This document shows, in pieces, positions 46,257-58,592 of a stretch of 64,000 nucleotides of DNA. Made by a program: the position numbers and the translations under genes. Origin of the DNA: Imbricaverruca yamaguchii (taxonomy: Eukaryota; Arthropoda; Thecostraca; Neoverrucidae); assembly GCA_034440575.1 (NCBI GenBank), contig JAOTOL010001437.1, positions 619,501-683,500 on the forward strand. Reading direction: 5' to 3'. The notes under the pieces were generated by a model, which saw only the letters and a program-made list of their open reading frames with translations, was not told the origin of the DNA and did no database searches. Numbering within the stretch: position 1 is the stretch's first letter; every line of letters begins with the position of its first letter.

Positions 46257-49155
46257 CACGCCGTCGTGGTCCAGCATGTTGAACAAACCGAGCATATGGC
46301 GTCCACCAATGGCATGCATGCCGTCGTGGTCTAGTGTGTGGTACATACCGAGCACATGGCCTCCACCAATGGCATGACCTGCCGTCGTGGTCTGTGTGTG
46401 GTAATACCGAGCACATGGCCTCCACCAATGGCATGACTCCGTCGTGGTCTGGTGTGTGGTACATACCGATCACATGGCCTCCACCAATGGCATGCATGCT
46501 GTCGTGGTCTGGTGTGTGGTACATACCGAGCATATGGCCTCCACCAATGGCATGACCTGCTGTCGTGGTCTGGTGTGTGGTACATACCGAGCACATGGCA
46601 TCCACCAATGGCATGACCTGCTGTCGTGGTCTGGTGTGTGGTACATACCGAGCATATGGCCTCCACCAATGGCATGCATGCCGTCGTGGTCTGGTGTGTG
46701 GTACATACCGAGCACATGGCCTCCACCAATGGCATGACCTGCTGTCGTGGTCTGGTGTGTGGTACATACCGAGCATATGGCCTCCACCAATGGCATGCAT
46801 GCCGTCGTGGTCTGGTGTGTGGTACATACCGAGCACATGGCCTCCACCAATGGCATGACCTGCTGTCGTGGTCTGGTGTGTGGTACATACCGATCACATG
46901 GCCTCCACCAATGGCATGCTGCTGTCGTGGTCTGGTGTGTGGACATACCGAGCACATGGCCTCCACCAATGGCATGCATGCCGTCTGGTCGTGTGTGGTA
47001 CATACCGAGCATATGGCCTCCACCAATGGCATGCATGCTGTCGTGGTCTGTGTGTGGTACATACCGAGCACATGGCCTCCACCAATGGCATGCATGCCGT
47101 CGTGGTCTGTGTGTGGTACATACCGAGCATATGGCCTCCACCAATGGCATGCATGCTGTCGTGGTCTGGTGTGTGGTACATACCGAGCATATGGCCTCCA
47201 CCAATGGCATGCATGCCGTCGTGGTCTGGTGTGTGGTACATACCGAGCACATGGCCTCCACCAATGGCATGCATGCCGTCGTGGTCTGGTGTGTGGTACA
47301 TACCGAGCACATGGCCTCCACCAATGGCATGCATGCCGTCGTGGTCTGGTGTGTGGTACATACCGAGCACATGGCCTCCACCAATGGTATGACCTGCTGT
47401 CGTGGTCTGGTGTGTGGTACATACCGAGCACATGGCCTCCACCAATGGCATGACCTGCTGTCGTGGTCTGGTGTGTGGTACATACCGAGCACATGGCCTC
47501 CACCAATGGCATGACCTGCTGTCGTGGTCTGGTGTGTGGTACATACCGAGCATATGGCCTCCACCAATGGCATGCATGCCGTCGTGGTCTGGTGTGTGGT
47601 ACATACCGAGCACATGGCCTCCACCAATGGCATGACCTGCTGTCGTGGTCTGGTGTGTGGTACATACCGAGCATATGGCCTCCACCAATGGCATGCATGC
47701 CGTCGTGGTCTGGTGTGTGGTACATACCGAGCACATGGCCTCCACCAATGGCATGACCTGCTGTCGTGGTCTGGTGTGTGGTACATACCGAGCACATGGC
47801 CTCCACCAATGGCATGACCTGCTGTCGTGGTCTGGTGTGTGGTACATACCGAGCATATGGCCTCCACCAATGGCATGACCTGCTGTCGTGGTCTGGTGTG
47901 TGGTACATACCGAGCATATGGCCTCCACCAATGGCATGCATGCCGTCGTGGTCTGGTGTGTGGTACATACCGAGCACATGGCCTCCACCAATGGCATGAC
48001 CTGCTGTCGTGGTCTGGTGTGTGGTACATACCGAGCATATGGCCTCCACCAATGGCATGTGCCGTCGTGGTCTGGTGTGTGGTAATACCGAGCACATGGC
48101 CTCCACCAATGGCATGACCTGCTGTCGTGGTCTGTGTGTGGTACATACCGAGCACATGGCCTCCACCAATGGCATGACCTGCTGTCGTGGTCTGGTGTGT
48201 GGTACATACCGAGCATATGGCCTCCACCAATGGCATGACCTGCTGTCGTGGTCTGGTGTGTGGTACATACCGAGCACATGGCCTCCACCAATGGCATGAC
48301 CTGCTGTCGTGGTCTGGTGTGTGGTACATACCGAGCACATGGCCTCCACCAATGGCATGACCTGCTGTCGTGGTCTGGTGTGTGGTACATACCGAGCACA
48401 TGGCCTCCACCAATGGCATGACCTGCTGTCGTGGTCTGGTGTGTGGTACATACCGAGCACATGGCCTCCACCAATGGCATGCCTGCCGTCGTGGTCTGGT
48501 GTGTGGTACATACCGAGCACATGGCCTCCACCAATGGCACGCATGCCGTCGTGGTCTGGTGTGTGGTACATACCGAGCATATGGCCTCCACCAATGGCAT
48601 GCATGCCGTCGTGGTCTGGTGTGTGGTACATACCGAGCACATGGCCTCCACCAATGGCATGACCTGCTGTCGTGGTCTGGTGTGTGGTACATACCGAGCA
48701 TATGGCCTCCACCAATGGCATGACCTGCTGTCGTGGTCTGGTGTGTGGTACATACCGAGCACATGGCCTCCACCAATGGCATGACCTGCTGTCGTGGTCT
48801 GTGTGTGGTACATACCGAGCATATGGCCTCCACCAATGGCATGACCTGCTGTCGTGGTCTGGTGTGTGGTACATACCGAGCATATGGCGTCCGCCAATGG
48901 CATGACCTGCCGTCGTGGTCTGGTGTGTGGTACATACCGAGCATATGGCCTCCACCAATGGCACGCGTGCCGTCGTGGTCTGGTGTGTGGTACATACCGA
49001 GCACATGGCCTCCACCAATGGCATGACCTGCCGTCGTGGTCTGGTGTGTGGTACATACCGAGCATATGGCGTCCGCCGATGGCATGACCTGCTGTCGTGG
49101 TCTGGTGTGTGGTACATACCGAGCACATGGCCTCCACCAATGGCATGACCTGCAG
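46257..49155. repeat. 61-bp minisatellite, about 47 copies
   Basis: The unit contains GTCGTGGTCTGGTGTGTGGT, ACATACCGAGCACATGGCCT and CCACCAATGGCATGACCTGC, then T. Two linked variant sites (CACATGG/CATATGG and CATGACCTGCT/CATGCATGCCG) form alternating dimers of 122 bp in places. All three minus-strand frames lack stops, which gives frames of up to 959 codons; plus-strand frames also run long. These are artefacts. Several units have lost a G in TCTGGTGTG. Confidence 0.97.
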
Positions 49156-50104
<949 letters not shown>

Positions 50105-50275
50105 GTGAACAGCTGCCGTTCCGTGTCGGCTGAGCAGCTGCCGTTCCGTGTCGGCTGAGCAGCTGCCGTTCCGTGTCGGCTGAGCAGCTGCCGTTCCGTG
50201 TCGGCTGAGCAGCTGCCGTTCCGTGCCGGCTGGGCAGCTGCCGTTCCGTGTCGGCTGAACAGCTGTCGTTCAGAG
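50105..50275. repeat. 25-bp minisatellite, about 6-7 copies
   Basis: The unit is GAGCAGCTGCCGTTCCGTGT plus CGGCT, nearly perfect in the centre. Confidence 0.94.
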
Positions 50276-52257
50276 AAGCACGGGATAGATCCGACCAGGA
50301 GTTGGCAGCAACTATCGCACTGTCGGGCGGCTCCTCCGTCTGACTCCCATCTTCTTGCCAAGCTGAGCCCTTCAGTGTTCATGTCAGTGAGTGTGCATGC
50401 ATATTTCAGCAAGTACACACGCGAATTCAAGTGTTTGTGTTTTTCATTCTGAGGCTACATGGAGCAGACTCGTCTACTAAAATCATATGACAACAAACAA
50501 CAGTATATTAATGGTAGTAACTAACGGCGGCCAGGAATTGCTTCGTTCTTTTTGTTTTGATGTCAAGAAGTAGCCCTTGCGGGCAAACAAAACTTAGGTG
50601 CATCCACAATATTTTGCCGAATACCAATACGAACGATTACTAGCTTTGAAAATACTTGGCATTCCATGATCCATGCATCATTATCATTCAGCGTTACCTG
50701 ATTGATGAGTATGTCGAATAAGCATTGCTATGTGTGCACATGAAGTGTAAGTTGAATCCACCAATACGGTTTGCCTCCCGGGATTTAGTATGCCACAAGT
50801 TCCTTGTAAATTAGGTGTGTATTCTGTACTGACTTCCTGCGAGCTGATGCTAATGCACACCTCATCACATTGCATCCATCGTGATACCCCCGAATTTTCA
50901 AGGCTCGGATGTACTGCTATTAATCTTGTCAAGGCCACAAAGAACATTTGTTACTCAATCTGACAGCTCGAAGTTTCTCCAGCAAATCAATCACTCATAG
51001 ATAACATGATTCTCCTCTAGTAGTAAGGACGCTCCTCTCGTAAAATGTTATCATCTACGTGTTCGGCGGCAATGCGTAAACGCGTCCTCGTGACTCATCT
51101 GGTGGCGTCTCGACGGAGAGAAAAGTTATGATCGAAGTTGATGGATATTGGCAGTTTCCCCATTGGCGAAGATTCAGTTAAACTTTATGACTGAAATAAA
51201 CGCGGATATAAGACAGCATAACCTTGCTCACAAAAGACGATGGAAAAGTTTTATTCAGCATGAAGTCGAAGTACACGTGTTACGTAATGTGCAAGATGCA
51301 CGCGCACCAAGCACGTCATAGTCGGGGGCTTGGAGTTGTTGTCATTCTCAATCTTCCCTCACATGGTAAAATGTAGAGCATAGATGCTCAGTCCCAGTCG
51401 TGAAATGAACTCAGAGTTATAGTGTCGTATTAAAAGAGGGGCAACCTGCCAATGTCACCCTCCTTTCACAAAGACCGGATGCTTGGAGCGAGCATAGTTC
51501 TCTGTGATTTTCTCCAAATCTGGACATACTCTATGTGGACAATGCTAGTGTAAACTTCCCTTGCATTCGTAACGTTCAAGCCCGATGAGACTTTTTGGAA
51601 CAACATACACAACTGGGCTGCTCCGTAGAACCGATGCCCCCTTCTTGCCGCCACCTTGCCGAATGGTTCGTTGGTCTGCCGCGGAGTAATTTTGTTGTGC
51701 ATGATTGCAGTATGACGCTGAGGCACACCAACTGGTGTGTTATATAAAAATCGTCGCTTGCTCCGTTTTCCCCAGAGTATCTCGTGAGAAGCAATGGTTG
51801 ATTGGTTGTTTGCTGCGGCCTCAGGTGCTGTTTGTGGCAGTGGTGGTGGTGATGCTGGTGGTAAAACGCTGGTGATAATGCTGGCAGCGAAGTGTGTGGA
51901 AAGACTGGTACTTGCTATGGGCCGGACGTCAATGTTGGTAACAACATAAAATGTTTCTCTGCTGTCTAGCAATGGTATGAGAAAGTGTATCTTGCGTACT
52001 GCAAGCTTCTTTTAGTTTCAATTACGGACTCCGCTTAGCATTAGATGCTGTAGAAGACATCGTGGTGCGAAAATGAATTGTTATTTTTGGCTAATTGACT
52101 TCGCATGATTTATGCTGACTTAAAGACGATGAAAAAAACTTAGAGGGCTGGTTTTGTTCGTACCCATGGTGGCATGTGAAGAAAGACCTAACGATACAGG
52201 ATGTGCCTCCTTTGTCCCATAATTGTCCAGCAATTATAGCAGAGGCCGCAGAAGACT
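50276..52257. other. mostly unique sequence, no recognised gene
   Basis: One of the longest stretches without an array. Apart from the 168-codon frame listed separately, I see only short frames and no mobile-element motif. Confidence 0.45.
51466..51972 (-). CDS. uncharacterised open frame, 168 codons
   Basis: This is one of the longest frames lying outside any tandem array or recognised element. It is a mixed-composition protein with a Pro-rich segment (VLPPASPPPLPQTAPEAAA, residues about 37-55), then a basic region (GKRSKRRF) and AARRGHRFYGAAQLCMLF. I recognise no domain, signal peptide or membrane segment. It could be an exon, a decayed element or chance. Neighbours give no support. Confidence 0.15.
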   Translation of the reverse strand: MLDSRETFYVVTNIDVRPIASTSLSTHFAASIITSVLPPASPPPLPQTAPEAAANNQSTIASHEILWGKRSKRRFLYNTPVGVPQRHTAIMHNKITPRQTNEPFGKVAARRGHRFYGAAQLCMLFQKVSSGLNVTNAREVYTSIVHIEYVQIWRKSQRTMLAPSIRSL

Positions 52258-53145
52258 TGCAGTGGTGGCAGCATCACGGGCTGCGGAAGACGTGCAGTGG
52301 TGGCAGCATCACGGGCTGCGGAAGACGTGCAGTGGTGGCAGCATCATGGGCTGCGGAAGACGTACTGTGGTGGCAGCATCACGGGCTGCGGAAGACGTGC
52401 AGTGGTGGCAGCATCACGGGCTGCGGAAGACGTGCAGTGGTGGCAGCATCACGGGCTGCGGAAGACGTGCAGTGGTGGCAGCATCACGGGCTGCAGAAGA
52501 CGTGCAGTGGTGGCAGCATCACGGGCTGCGGAAGACGTGCAGTGGTGGCAGCATCACGGGCTGCGGAAGACGTGCAGTGGTGGCAGCATCACGGGCTGCG
52601 GAAGACGTGCAGTGGTGGCAGCATCACGGGCTGCGGAAGACGTGCAGTGGTGGCAGCATCACGGGCTGCGGAAGACGTGCAGTGGTGGCAGCATCACGGG
52701 CTGCGGAAGACGTGCAGTGGTGGCAGCATCACGGACTGCGGAAGACGTGCAGTGGTGGCAGCATCACGGGCTGCGGAAGACGTGCAGTGGTGGCAGCATC
52801 ATGGGCTGCGGAAGACGTACTGTGGTGGCAGCATCACGGGCTGCGGAAGACGTGCAGTGATGGCAGCATCACGGGCTGCGGAAGACGTGCAGTGATGGCA
52901 GCATCACGGGCTGCGGAAGACGTATAGTGGTGGCAGCATCACGGGCTGCGGAAAACGTGCAGTGATGGCAGCATCACGGGCCGCAGAAGACGTGCAGTGG
53001 TGGCAGCATCATGGGCTGCGGAAGACGTGCAGTGGTGGCAGCATCACGGGCTGCGGAAGACGTGCAGTGGTGGCAGCATATCGGGCTGCAGAAGACGTGC
53101 AGTAGTGGCAGCATCACGGGCTGCGGAAGACGTGCAGTGCTGGCG
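52258..53145. repeat. 35-bp minisatellite, about 25 copies
   Basis: The unit is CAGTGGTGGCAGCATCACGG plus GCTGCGGAAGACGTG. Copies are very uniform; ATCATGGG and GTACTGTGG variants recur in pairs about 455 bp apart (52,342-52,375 and 52,797-52,830). R1 copy e begins about 55 bp after the array. Confidence 0.97.
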
Positions 53146-53199
53146 ATACGCACGTTACCAGGAAAAGTCACCCATCCCGCGCCGTCGTTCCGGTCAAAT

Positions 53200-54000
53200 C
53201 CTCACACCCGGTCTCGGGAGGGGGGGTGAAGACCCCCTCTAAAATCAAAACTAAGCATCGCACGAAAACGAAAGAGGTGTCATCGGAAAGCACTCGACCA
53301 GTAGGGTCCGGGGCCACCCTCCAAAACAATTTCCCACAAAATTGCCGTCACCAGGGGGGGCTAGATTTTCACGATTTTTCACGACCTAGATTATGCTTTT
53401 GGCTCTGGGGAGTTCATTTTGTGGGATATGTGAAAAAAAAATATTTGGACTGAGAAAAGGACAGCGAAATCGACCAGGGCTATAAGTGTTTGTGGCCCTC
53501 CAAAATATTTTTGTTTAACTTCAAAATTTTGAGTTTTCAAGTTTTCTTTAATTTTTATTTTCCAATGGGTAGAACAGACCGAGGAACGTTGTTGGAAGGC
53601 AACTTGTAATACAAAAAATGCTTACTTTAGCCAGAATCCTGTATTTGAACTGCAATTTGGCAAATACGTAAAATTTATATGTAGTCAAAAACGAAAAGAA
53701 TTCCACTCATACGTTTTGTTGCATCCATAAATATAAGCAAACGCTGAAAGTTTCATTAAAATATATGTGTCTGTTAAAGCGTGACGACTGGTTAAACTTG
53801 TTTGGAGGTGGCCTCACTTGACCTTGACTAACTCATTGACCCAAGATGACCTAACCTAGACATTTTAAATCAGCATGTCAAATTGATGTGGGAAAAGGTA
53901 TGCCAAATTTGGGTGCGCTGCCGCGCGCTGTTCGTCCGCTATTCGCGAGAAACCTGAGGGGGCGGTTGAAGACCCCCGCCCGAGACGGGACGGGCTATAA
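53200..54000 (+). mobile_element. R1 family element with terminal inverted repeats (copy e)
   Basis: About 800 bp, non-coding. The left end CCCGGTCTCGGGAGGGGGGG, then TGAAGACCCCC, is an imperfect inverted repeat of the right end GGGGGCGGTTGAAGACCCCC, then GCCCGAGACGGG. The interior is AT-richer and shares blocks with copies b and g: AACTAAGCATCGCACGA, AGGTGTCAT, CAAGTTTTCTTTAA..., CTCACTTGACCTTGACTAAC and TCAAATTGATG. This fits a non-autonomous DNA element. I could not define a target duplication. Confidence 0.78.
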
Positions 54001-54534
54001 GTGGGGAAACGTGTCCCACGGTAAGTGCTTTAAATCAGTGTTTATATTTATATCCGGGATCCTCTGACAGCCAAAAACGAGGCGTGATACTTGTTATCCT
54101 TGACGTTTACAAAATAATATAGCTGCGCCCCTAGCAGGACACAACCTGACCGGTTAATGGGCCAAATGCTATTAGGACTTAGGAACACCCGTAGTGTGTT
54201 CGTGTATGGGGGAGGAGTTAATCTCCAAGTCGATTTCTTCGGTGCTACATCGATCGGGTTTAAAGTTTAGGTTCTCGGAACTTGAGGACATCGCCACCTC
54301 GAGTCTTGTTCCTACGGCCACGCCCGCCTGCTGAAGATGTGTGTTGGCGCCTCCAGTCTCCAGGACATGTGTACCACCATTTGCCATATCGTACACCGTG
54401 CGACGTCTGTCCACCATTCCCAGCGCCGGCGCCGACATCCAGGCGCCTCGCCGACCACGGCACATCAACGATCCTAATGACGTCATCGGCGTCGACGAGA
54501 TGGCCCGCCCAATCTGGCCAAGTTTTCGTCGCCT
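54001..54534. other. no gene recognised
   Basis: A minus frame of 202 codons runs through this stretch and the following 48-bp repeat (54,172-54,780). Its N-terminal half is the repeat, so coding is not supported. Confidence 0.45.
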
Positions 54535-54760
54535 GGGGGAGCGGCGACGAACGCAGACGCTCGAGCTGCCCAATGTCGTCTGAGGTAGTAGCGGCGGGCG
54601 CGGACGTTCGACTTGCCCAATGTCGTCTGAGGGAGCGGCGGCGGGCGCGGACGTCCGATCTGCCCAATATCGTCTGAGGGAGCGTCGGCGGGCGCGGACA
54701 TCCGATCTGCCCAATATCGTCTGAGGGAGTAGCGGCGGACGCGGGCGTCCGACCCAGAGT
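54535..54760. repeat. 48-bp minisatellite, about 4-5 copies
   Basis: The unit contains GTCGTCTGAGGGAGCGGCGG, CGGGCGCGGACGTCCGATCT and GCCCAATA. The length is divisible by three. Confidence 0.9.
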
Positions 54761-55259
54761 ATATTAAAGAACGGGTACACCCAAGTTTAGTAGATTCTCA
54801 GATCTAGTATCTCAGTGCCTTGGTGACGTCATATGCTAGAATATGCGATATTCTACTTGAATGTGGTGGATATCTGGCGGATTATAAAAATAGTGTAGTA
54901 CGATATTCCAAACCTAGCATATTCTTGGCAATTGATGATATAGTGCCGCAAACGCGGCAGGAACTTCACGTCCTTAATTTGAAAAGTTGATGTTTTTGAA
55001 AAATTTACCGCTTTGGAACTAGGTGCACTTGTGTTTCATTTTCGTTTCGTGCTTGTTGTGTGAGATTAAGAAAGGTAACTTGTGTCCAAATACGTGCTCA
55101 CCTGCTGCCATGTATGCATCCCATATTTGATACTGTATTGTCAAGAGCAATTGTCCATGTTGAAGTGTGGCTTTCAGCTGCAGATACCTTTGACACGTGT
55201 CAATAGGACTTTGCACTTGCAACATTCACACACACATATGTGTGTGAATGTGCATTTTA
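54761..55259. other. no gene recognised
   Basis: AT-rich spacer. CACACACATATGTGTGTG near 55,228 is an 18-bp perfect palindrome. Confidence 0.5.
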
Positions 55260-56275
55260 GAGATGTTGGAGCCTCCTGATAAATTTCTAAATGCTCCTTA
55301 GTGAAATCAAAATGTACAAATTTAGCTTCTAAATTTATGATTTTGAGAGATTTAGGAGTTTTTGAATATTTCCAGTGAAGTTATAAACGGTCCTTGATGA
55401 ACTCAAAATGTCGAAATTTGACTCATATATTTGAGATTTTGACAGATTTTGAACTGTTCAGTGATTTTTGTGAATGGTTCATAGCTAAATCAATATGTCA
55501 TCAAAATCACACGACTTTCCCTCGGTTGTTACAAAAATAGTCGGGTTACTTAGATGGGGCATATTCGGGTACAGCCCTTCGTCAAACAACAACAAAAATA
55601 TGTAATTCCAACTAACGGTCGAATTCTCACTGCCTTACTATATTATCTATGTCGATGTCGTGCCTTGCTAGGCATACCTTTTTGATTCTTGTACGTATTG
55701 AAGGCGTCTTGAAGGGAAATGAAAAGTATATGCCTAGCAAGGCACGACATTGATATAGATAATAAAATAAGACAGTGACAAGTCGACCGTTGGTTGGAAT
55801 TGCATATTCTTTGTTGTTTGATAAAGGGCTGTACCCGAATATACACCATCTGTGTAACTTTCGACTATTTTTTCAATCATCGAGGGAAGATCATCGTGTG
55901 ATTTTGACGAAATTATATGTTCCTCGCCAGAGCGCTAAATGATATATATGACATGAATTATGTCTAAATCTAACCGATAAATTCGAGATTATCATAGATT
56001 TTGGAGATTTCAGAGATTTCGGTGCGTTGTGAATTTCTAAATGATCCTTGGTGAGATCACAATATCTAAATCTAATTTCTGAATTCGAGATTTGGAAGGA
56101 TTTTGGAGCCTTCTTGTGAATTTCCGAAGTGTCCTTGGCGAAGTCAACATGTGCAAATCTAACAAATAAATACGAGATTATAAGCGATTTTGGAGCATGG
56201 CAAATTTTAAAATGGCCCTTGGTGGGATCAATATGTCAAATTAAATTTACTACGCCACTGAGTATTCCGCGAAAA
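55260..56275. repeat. degenerate AT-rich tandem repeat, about 95-100 bp, split by a foldback element
   Basis: Loose units contain TTTCTAAATG(C/A)TCCTTAGTG-like, GA(A/G)ATCAAAATGT and GAGATTTTG(A/G) motifs at 55,260-55,495 and again at 55,980-56,260. The inverted-repeat element at 55,500-55,910 sits between them. Confidence 0.6.
55500..55910. mobile_element. foldback / MITE-like element, 410 bp, with arms of about 185 bp
   Basis: The left arm (55,500-55,680) starts TCAAAATCACACGA and ends GTCGTGCCTTGCTAGGCATA. The right arm (55,720-55,910) is its imperfect reverse complement (TATGCCTAGCAAGGCACGAC ... TCGTGTGATTTTGACGA). The spacer is about 40 bp. Both arms include the GTACAGCCCTT/AAGGGCTGTAC block. 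No coding capacity. The target duplication is not resolved. Confidence 0.85.
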
Positions 56276-56596
56276 TAAACTTTTCCTTAAAAAAGACCAC
56301 ATGGTACTATGCCGCGCTTTACCTTCTCCTACATTCAGCCGAGAAAGCAAAGCATGACATGAAACAGAGGGTACAAAGAATGAGAAAGAACGTTCAATTT
56401 TATTTTAAAGCAGCTTCCTTTTTTTCAAAAACAAACAAATTAAATTAAAAAAAAAAGAAGGCAGAAAAAACATCCATCCCTTTCTTTTTTTTTTTTTTTT
56501 TTATATATAACCTCCTCCCCCCCAAAAATTATTTTTTTTGTTTTTATGCCAAAATTTAGAATGTGCTGCTCACAAAGTAGATGGCACACACCTATT

Positions 56597-56599
<3 letters not shown>
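56276..56599. other. no gene recognised; homopolymer-rich
   Basis: Includes an A-run and a 17-bp T-run near 56,445 and 56,485. Confidence 0.5.

Positions 56600-56600
<1 letters not shown>

Positions 56601-56661
<61 letters not shown>
56601..56661. repeat. (TA)n microsatellite
   Basis: Pure TA run of about 61 bp. Confidence 0.98.
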
Positions 56662-56663
<2 letters not shown>

Positions 56664-57207
56664 TGCGTAATAACGAGCAGGACGAAACCGGAGCGAGCAT
56701 ACTCTGTTGAATATATGATAAGAATGCTAATTTTGGGAAACCGACTCGGGCACTCGCCACTGTTACGCTTTTGAACCCTTAATAACTCATTTGTTGCAAA
56801 TGACTCAAGTATCGCTGCGTTATTCGGAATTGTAGCTGCTTGTTAAATCTTGATTTCGACCAGCATTGATCTCGGTAGCTCCTGCAATATTGCAGGCCTT
56901 CGTTCATTAGCTCCTCCCTGTTCATTTGGGGCTTTCTGACATGACCCAAGAGTCGGGGGACGAATACAGTGAGCCCTCTTGGGTCGATTCCTTCCGCGGG
57001 CGGCGCATCATATCTTCCGAAGTTCATAATTTTCAACGTTTATAACATCGAACGTTTATAATTTCCTAATTTGAATTTAGCTTCCAAATAGGACGTTAAC
57101 TTCTAAATTGGGGACTAATCTCCAAAACTTGGAAGTTAATTTCCATATCTGAAGTTAGCTTCCAATCACTGGAAGCGAATTTACAAGGTAGCTAGGATAG
57201 GAACCGA
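56662..57207. other. no gene; loose AACTTCCAAAT-type repeat at the end
   Basis: From 57,060 to 57,190 short TTAGCTTCCAAAT / TTAACTTCTAAATTGGGGA motifs recur irregularly. Confidence 0.5.
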
Positions 57208-57277
57208 GACAAACGTAGCCTAACCTAACATAACCTAACTTGACCTAACCTAACATAGCCAAATATAACCTAATCTA
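57208..57277 (-). repeat. degenerate (TTAGG)n-type interstitial repeat
   Basis: CCTAACCTAACATAACCTAA and CTTGACCTAACCTAACATAG show six to eight CCTAA/TTAGG pentamers in two nearly regular runs. TTAGG is the common arthropod telomere repeat, so this may be an old interstitial telomere-like tract. It could also be ordinary AACCT satellite drift. Confidence 0.6.
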
Positions 57278-57599
57278 AAGACGATTATCAAAGTAGCCAA
57301 GTGCTCATCTTAAGTAAAACATAGCCATAAATCGATGTAATATATTTCGGGCATGACCATTTTTTCAGAGGGAGAGTATATACACTGAGACGTTTTACGC
57401 AAATTATTTTTGACACATGCTTTATGCATCGGGCTGAATACCAATGTCGACGAAAGGGTTTTAATCATCAGCTTATTCGAAGTATCGGCCATATTTAAGT
57501 ACCAACATAACAATGGACATCGCAACGAATGCATATGATGCGACCCTAACAGAGTAATAATGTTCGTCTCTTCCCTAGACAACTTCCCTATGCATCTCC
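57278..57599. other. no gene recognised
   Basis: Spacer with a 106-codon minus frame (57,310-57,630) that shows no motif. Confidence 0.45.
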
Positions 57600-58260
57600 C
57601 GTATGCATCTATATACACACATTTTTCCATGATACGTCATCATCTATTGCACTCGAAGTTTTCGCGTGCGTGGATTGCAGAGTGTGTAAGCTAGTAAGTG
57701 GCGAATTAGTGATTGGGTGCGTATATGGGTGAGTGAGTGAATACCTGGGTGAATGATTAAGTGAGTGAGTGATTGTGTCGGTGGGTGATTACAGAGTGAA
57801 TAAGTCGGCGAATGCAGGTGGCGCATGTACGGTGCCATGCTGTACAGGGAACTGGTTTCATGAGGGTCCACAAAGCTACCATTGTGATCACAGCTGACTT
57901 TTGGTTCCTGATTGCAATGGATTCTATGATTTGAGTTCTGCCCTGTCTTTGCAAGTCCTCAAGGTTGTGATGCTGAGCGGTGCTGGAGTGATTCTGTTTT
58001 CGGGGTGGGTTGTGACGAAATGCTCTCCAAAAGAGGTTTTCGTTTTGTTCTTTGCGTCTCTGATGTGTTCCATGTATCTGTCCCGAACCATGCGTGTTGT
58101 TTTCAGAACATAAGCTAAGTGGTGCTGTTCCTCAGGTGCATAACTCGCACCTGATTTTGTACACCACATTTTTGGTGTGCCATCTATCTTTAAGGCCGGC
58201 CACACAGCATTAGCACGCTGTAGTGCCTTCAGGGCATGGTGAGGGGGGGCAGGGCAGATT
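57600..58260 (-). mobile_element. Penelope-like retroelement 3' end (same family as 11.94-13.55 kb)
   Basis: The minus frame at 57,924-58,205 has MVRDRYMEHIRDAKNKTKTS, then FGEHFVTTHPENRITPAPLS, the end of the endonuclease region. It is collinear with the copy at 12,294-12,540. The untranslated tail also matches, including CACTCGAAG(T/G)(T/G)TTCGCGTGCG near 57,652 (compare 12,030). The 5' part is missing. Confidence 0.82.
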
Positions 58261-58344
58261 TAGTCAAATGCTCAAAATGTAAGTGCACCGTCACAAATTA
58301 TCAAAATCGATTGTATTTATATCTGAGATGCCAACGTTTGAGTC

Positions 58345-58592
58345 GAAGTTGCACCCAGTGAGCTGCTCGTCTTCGCGTGATGCCAAGAGAGCATAGTTGT
58401 ACCCAGTGAGCTGCTCGTCTTCGCGTGATGCCAAGAGAGCATAGTTGTACCCAGTGAGCTGCTCGTCTTCGCGTGATGCCAAGAGAGCATAGTTGTACCC
58501 AGTGAGCTGCTCGTCTTCGCGTGATGCCAAGAGAGCATAGCTGTACCCAGTGAGCTGCTCGTCTCCACCCGATATCAATAGAGCACAGTTAC
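58345..58592. repeat. 48-bp minisatellite, 5 copies
   Basis: The unit contains GTACCCAGTGAGCTGCTCGT, CTTCGCGTGATGCCAAGAGA and GCATAGTT. The inner copies are identical; the first and last diverge. Confidence 0.95.

Noticed and set aside
52176..52927. Three overlapping frames of 187-239 codons with AAEDVQWWQHHGL-type repeats
   Set aside because: All three plus frames are open because the 35-bp unit lacks stops in every frame; this is array composition.
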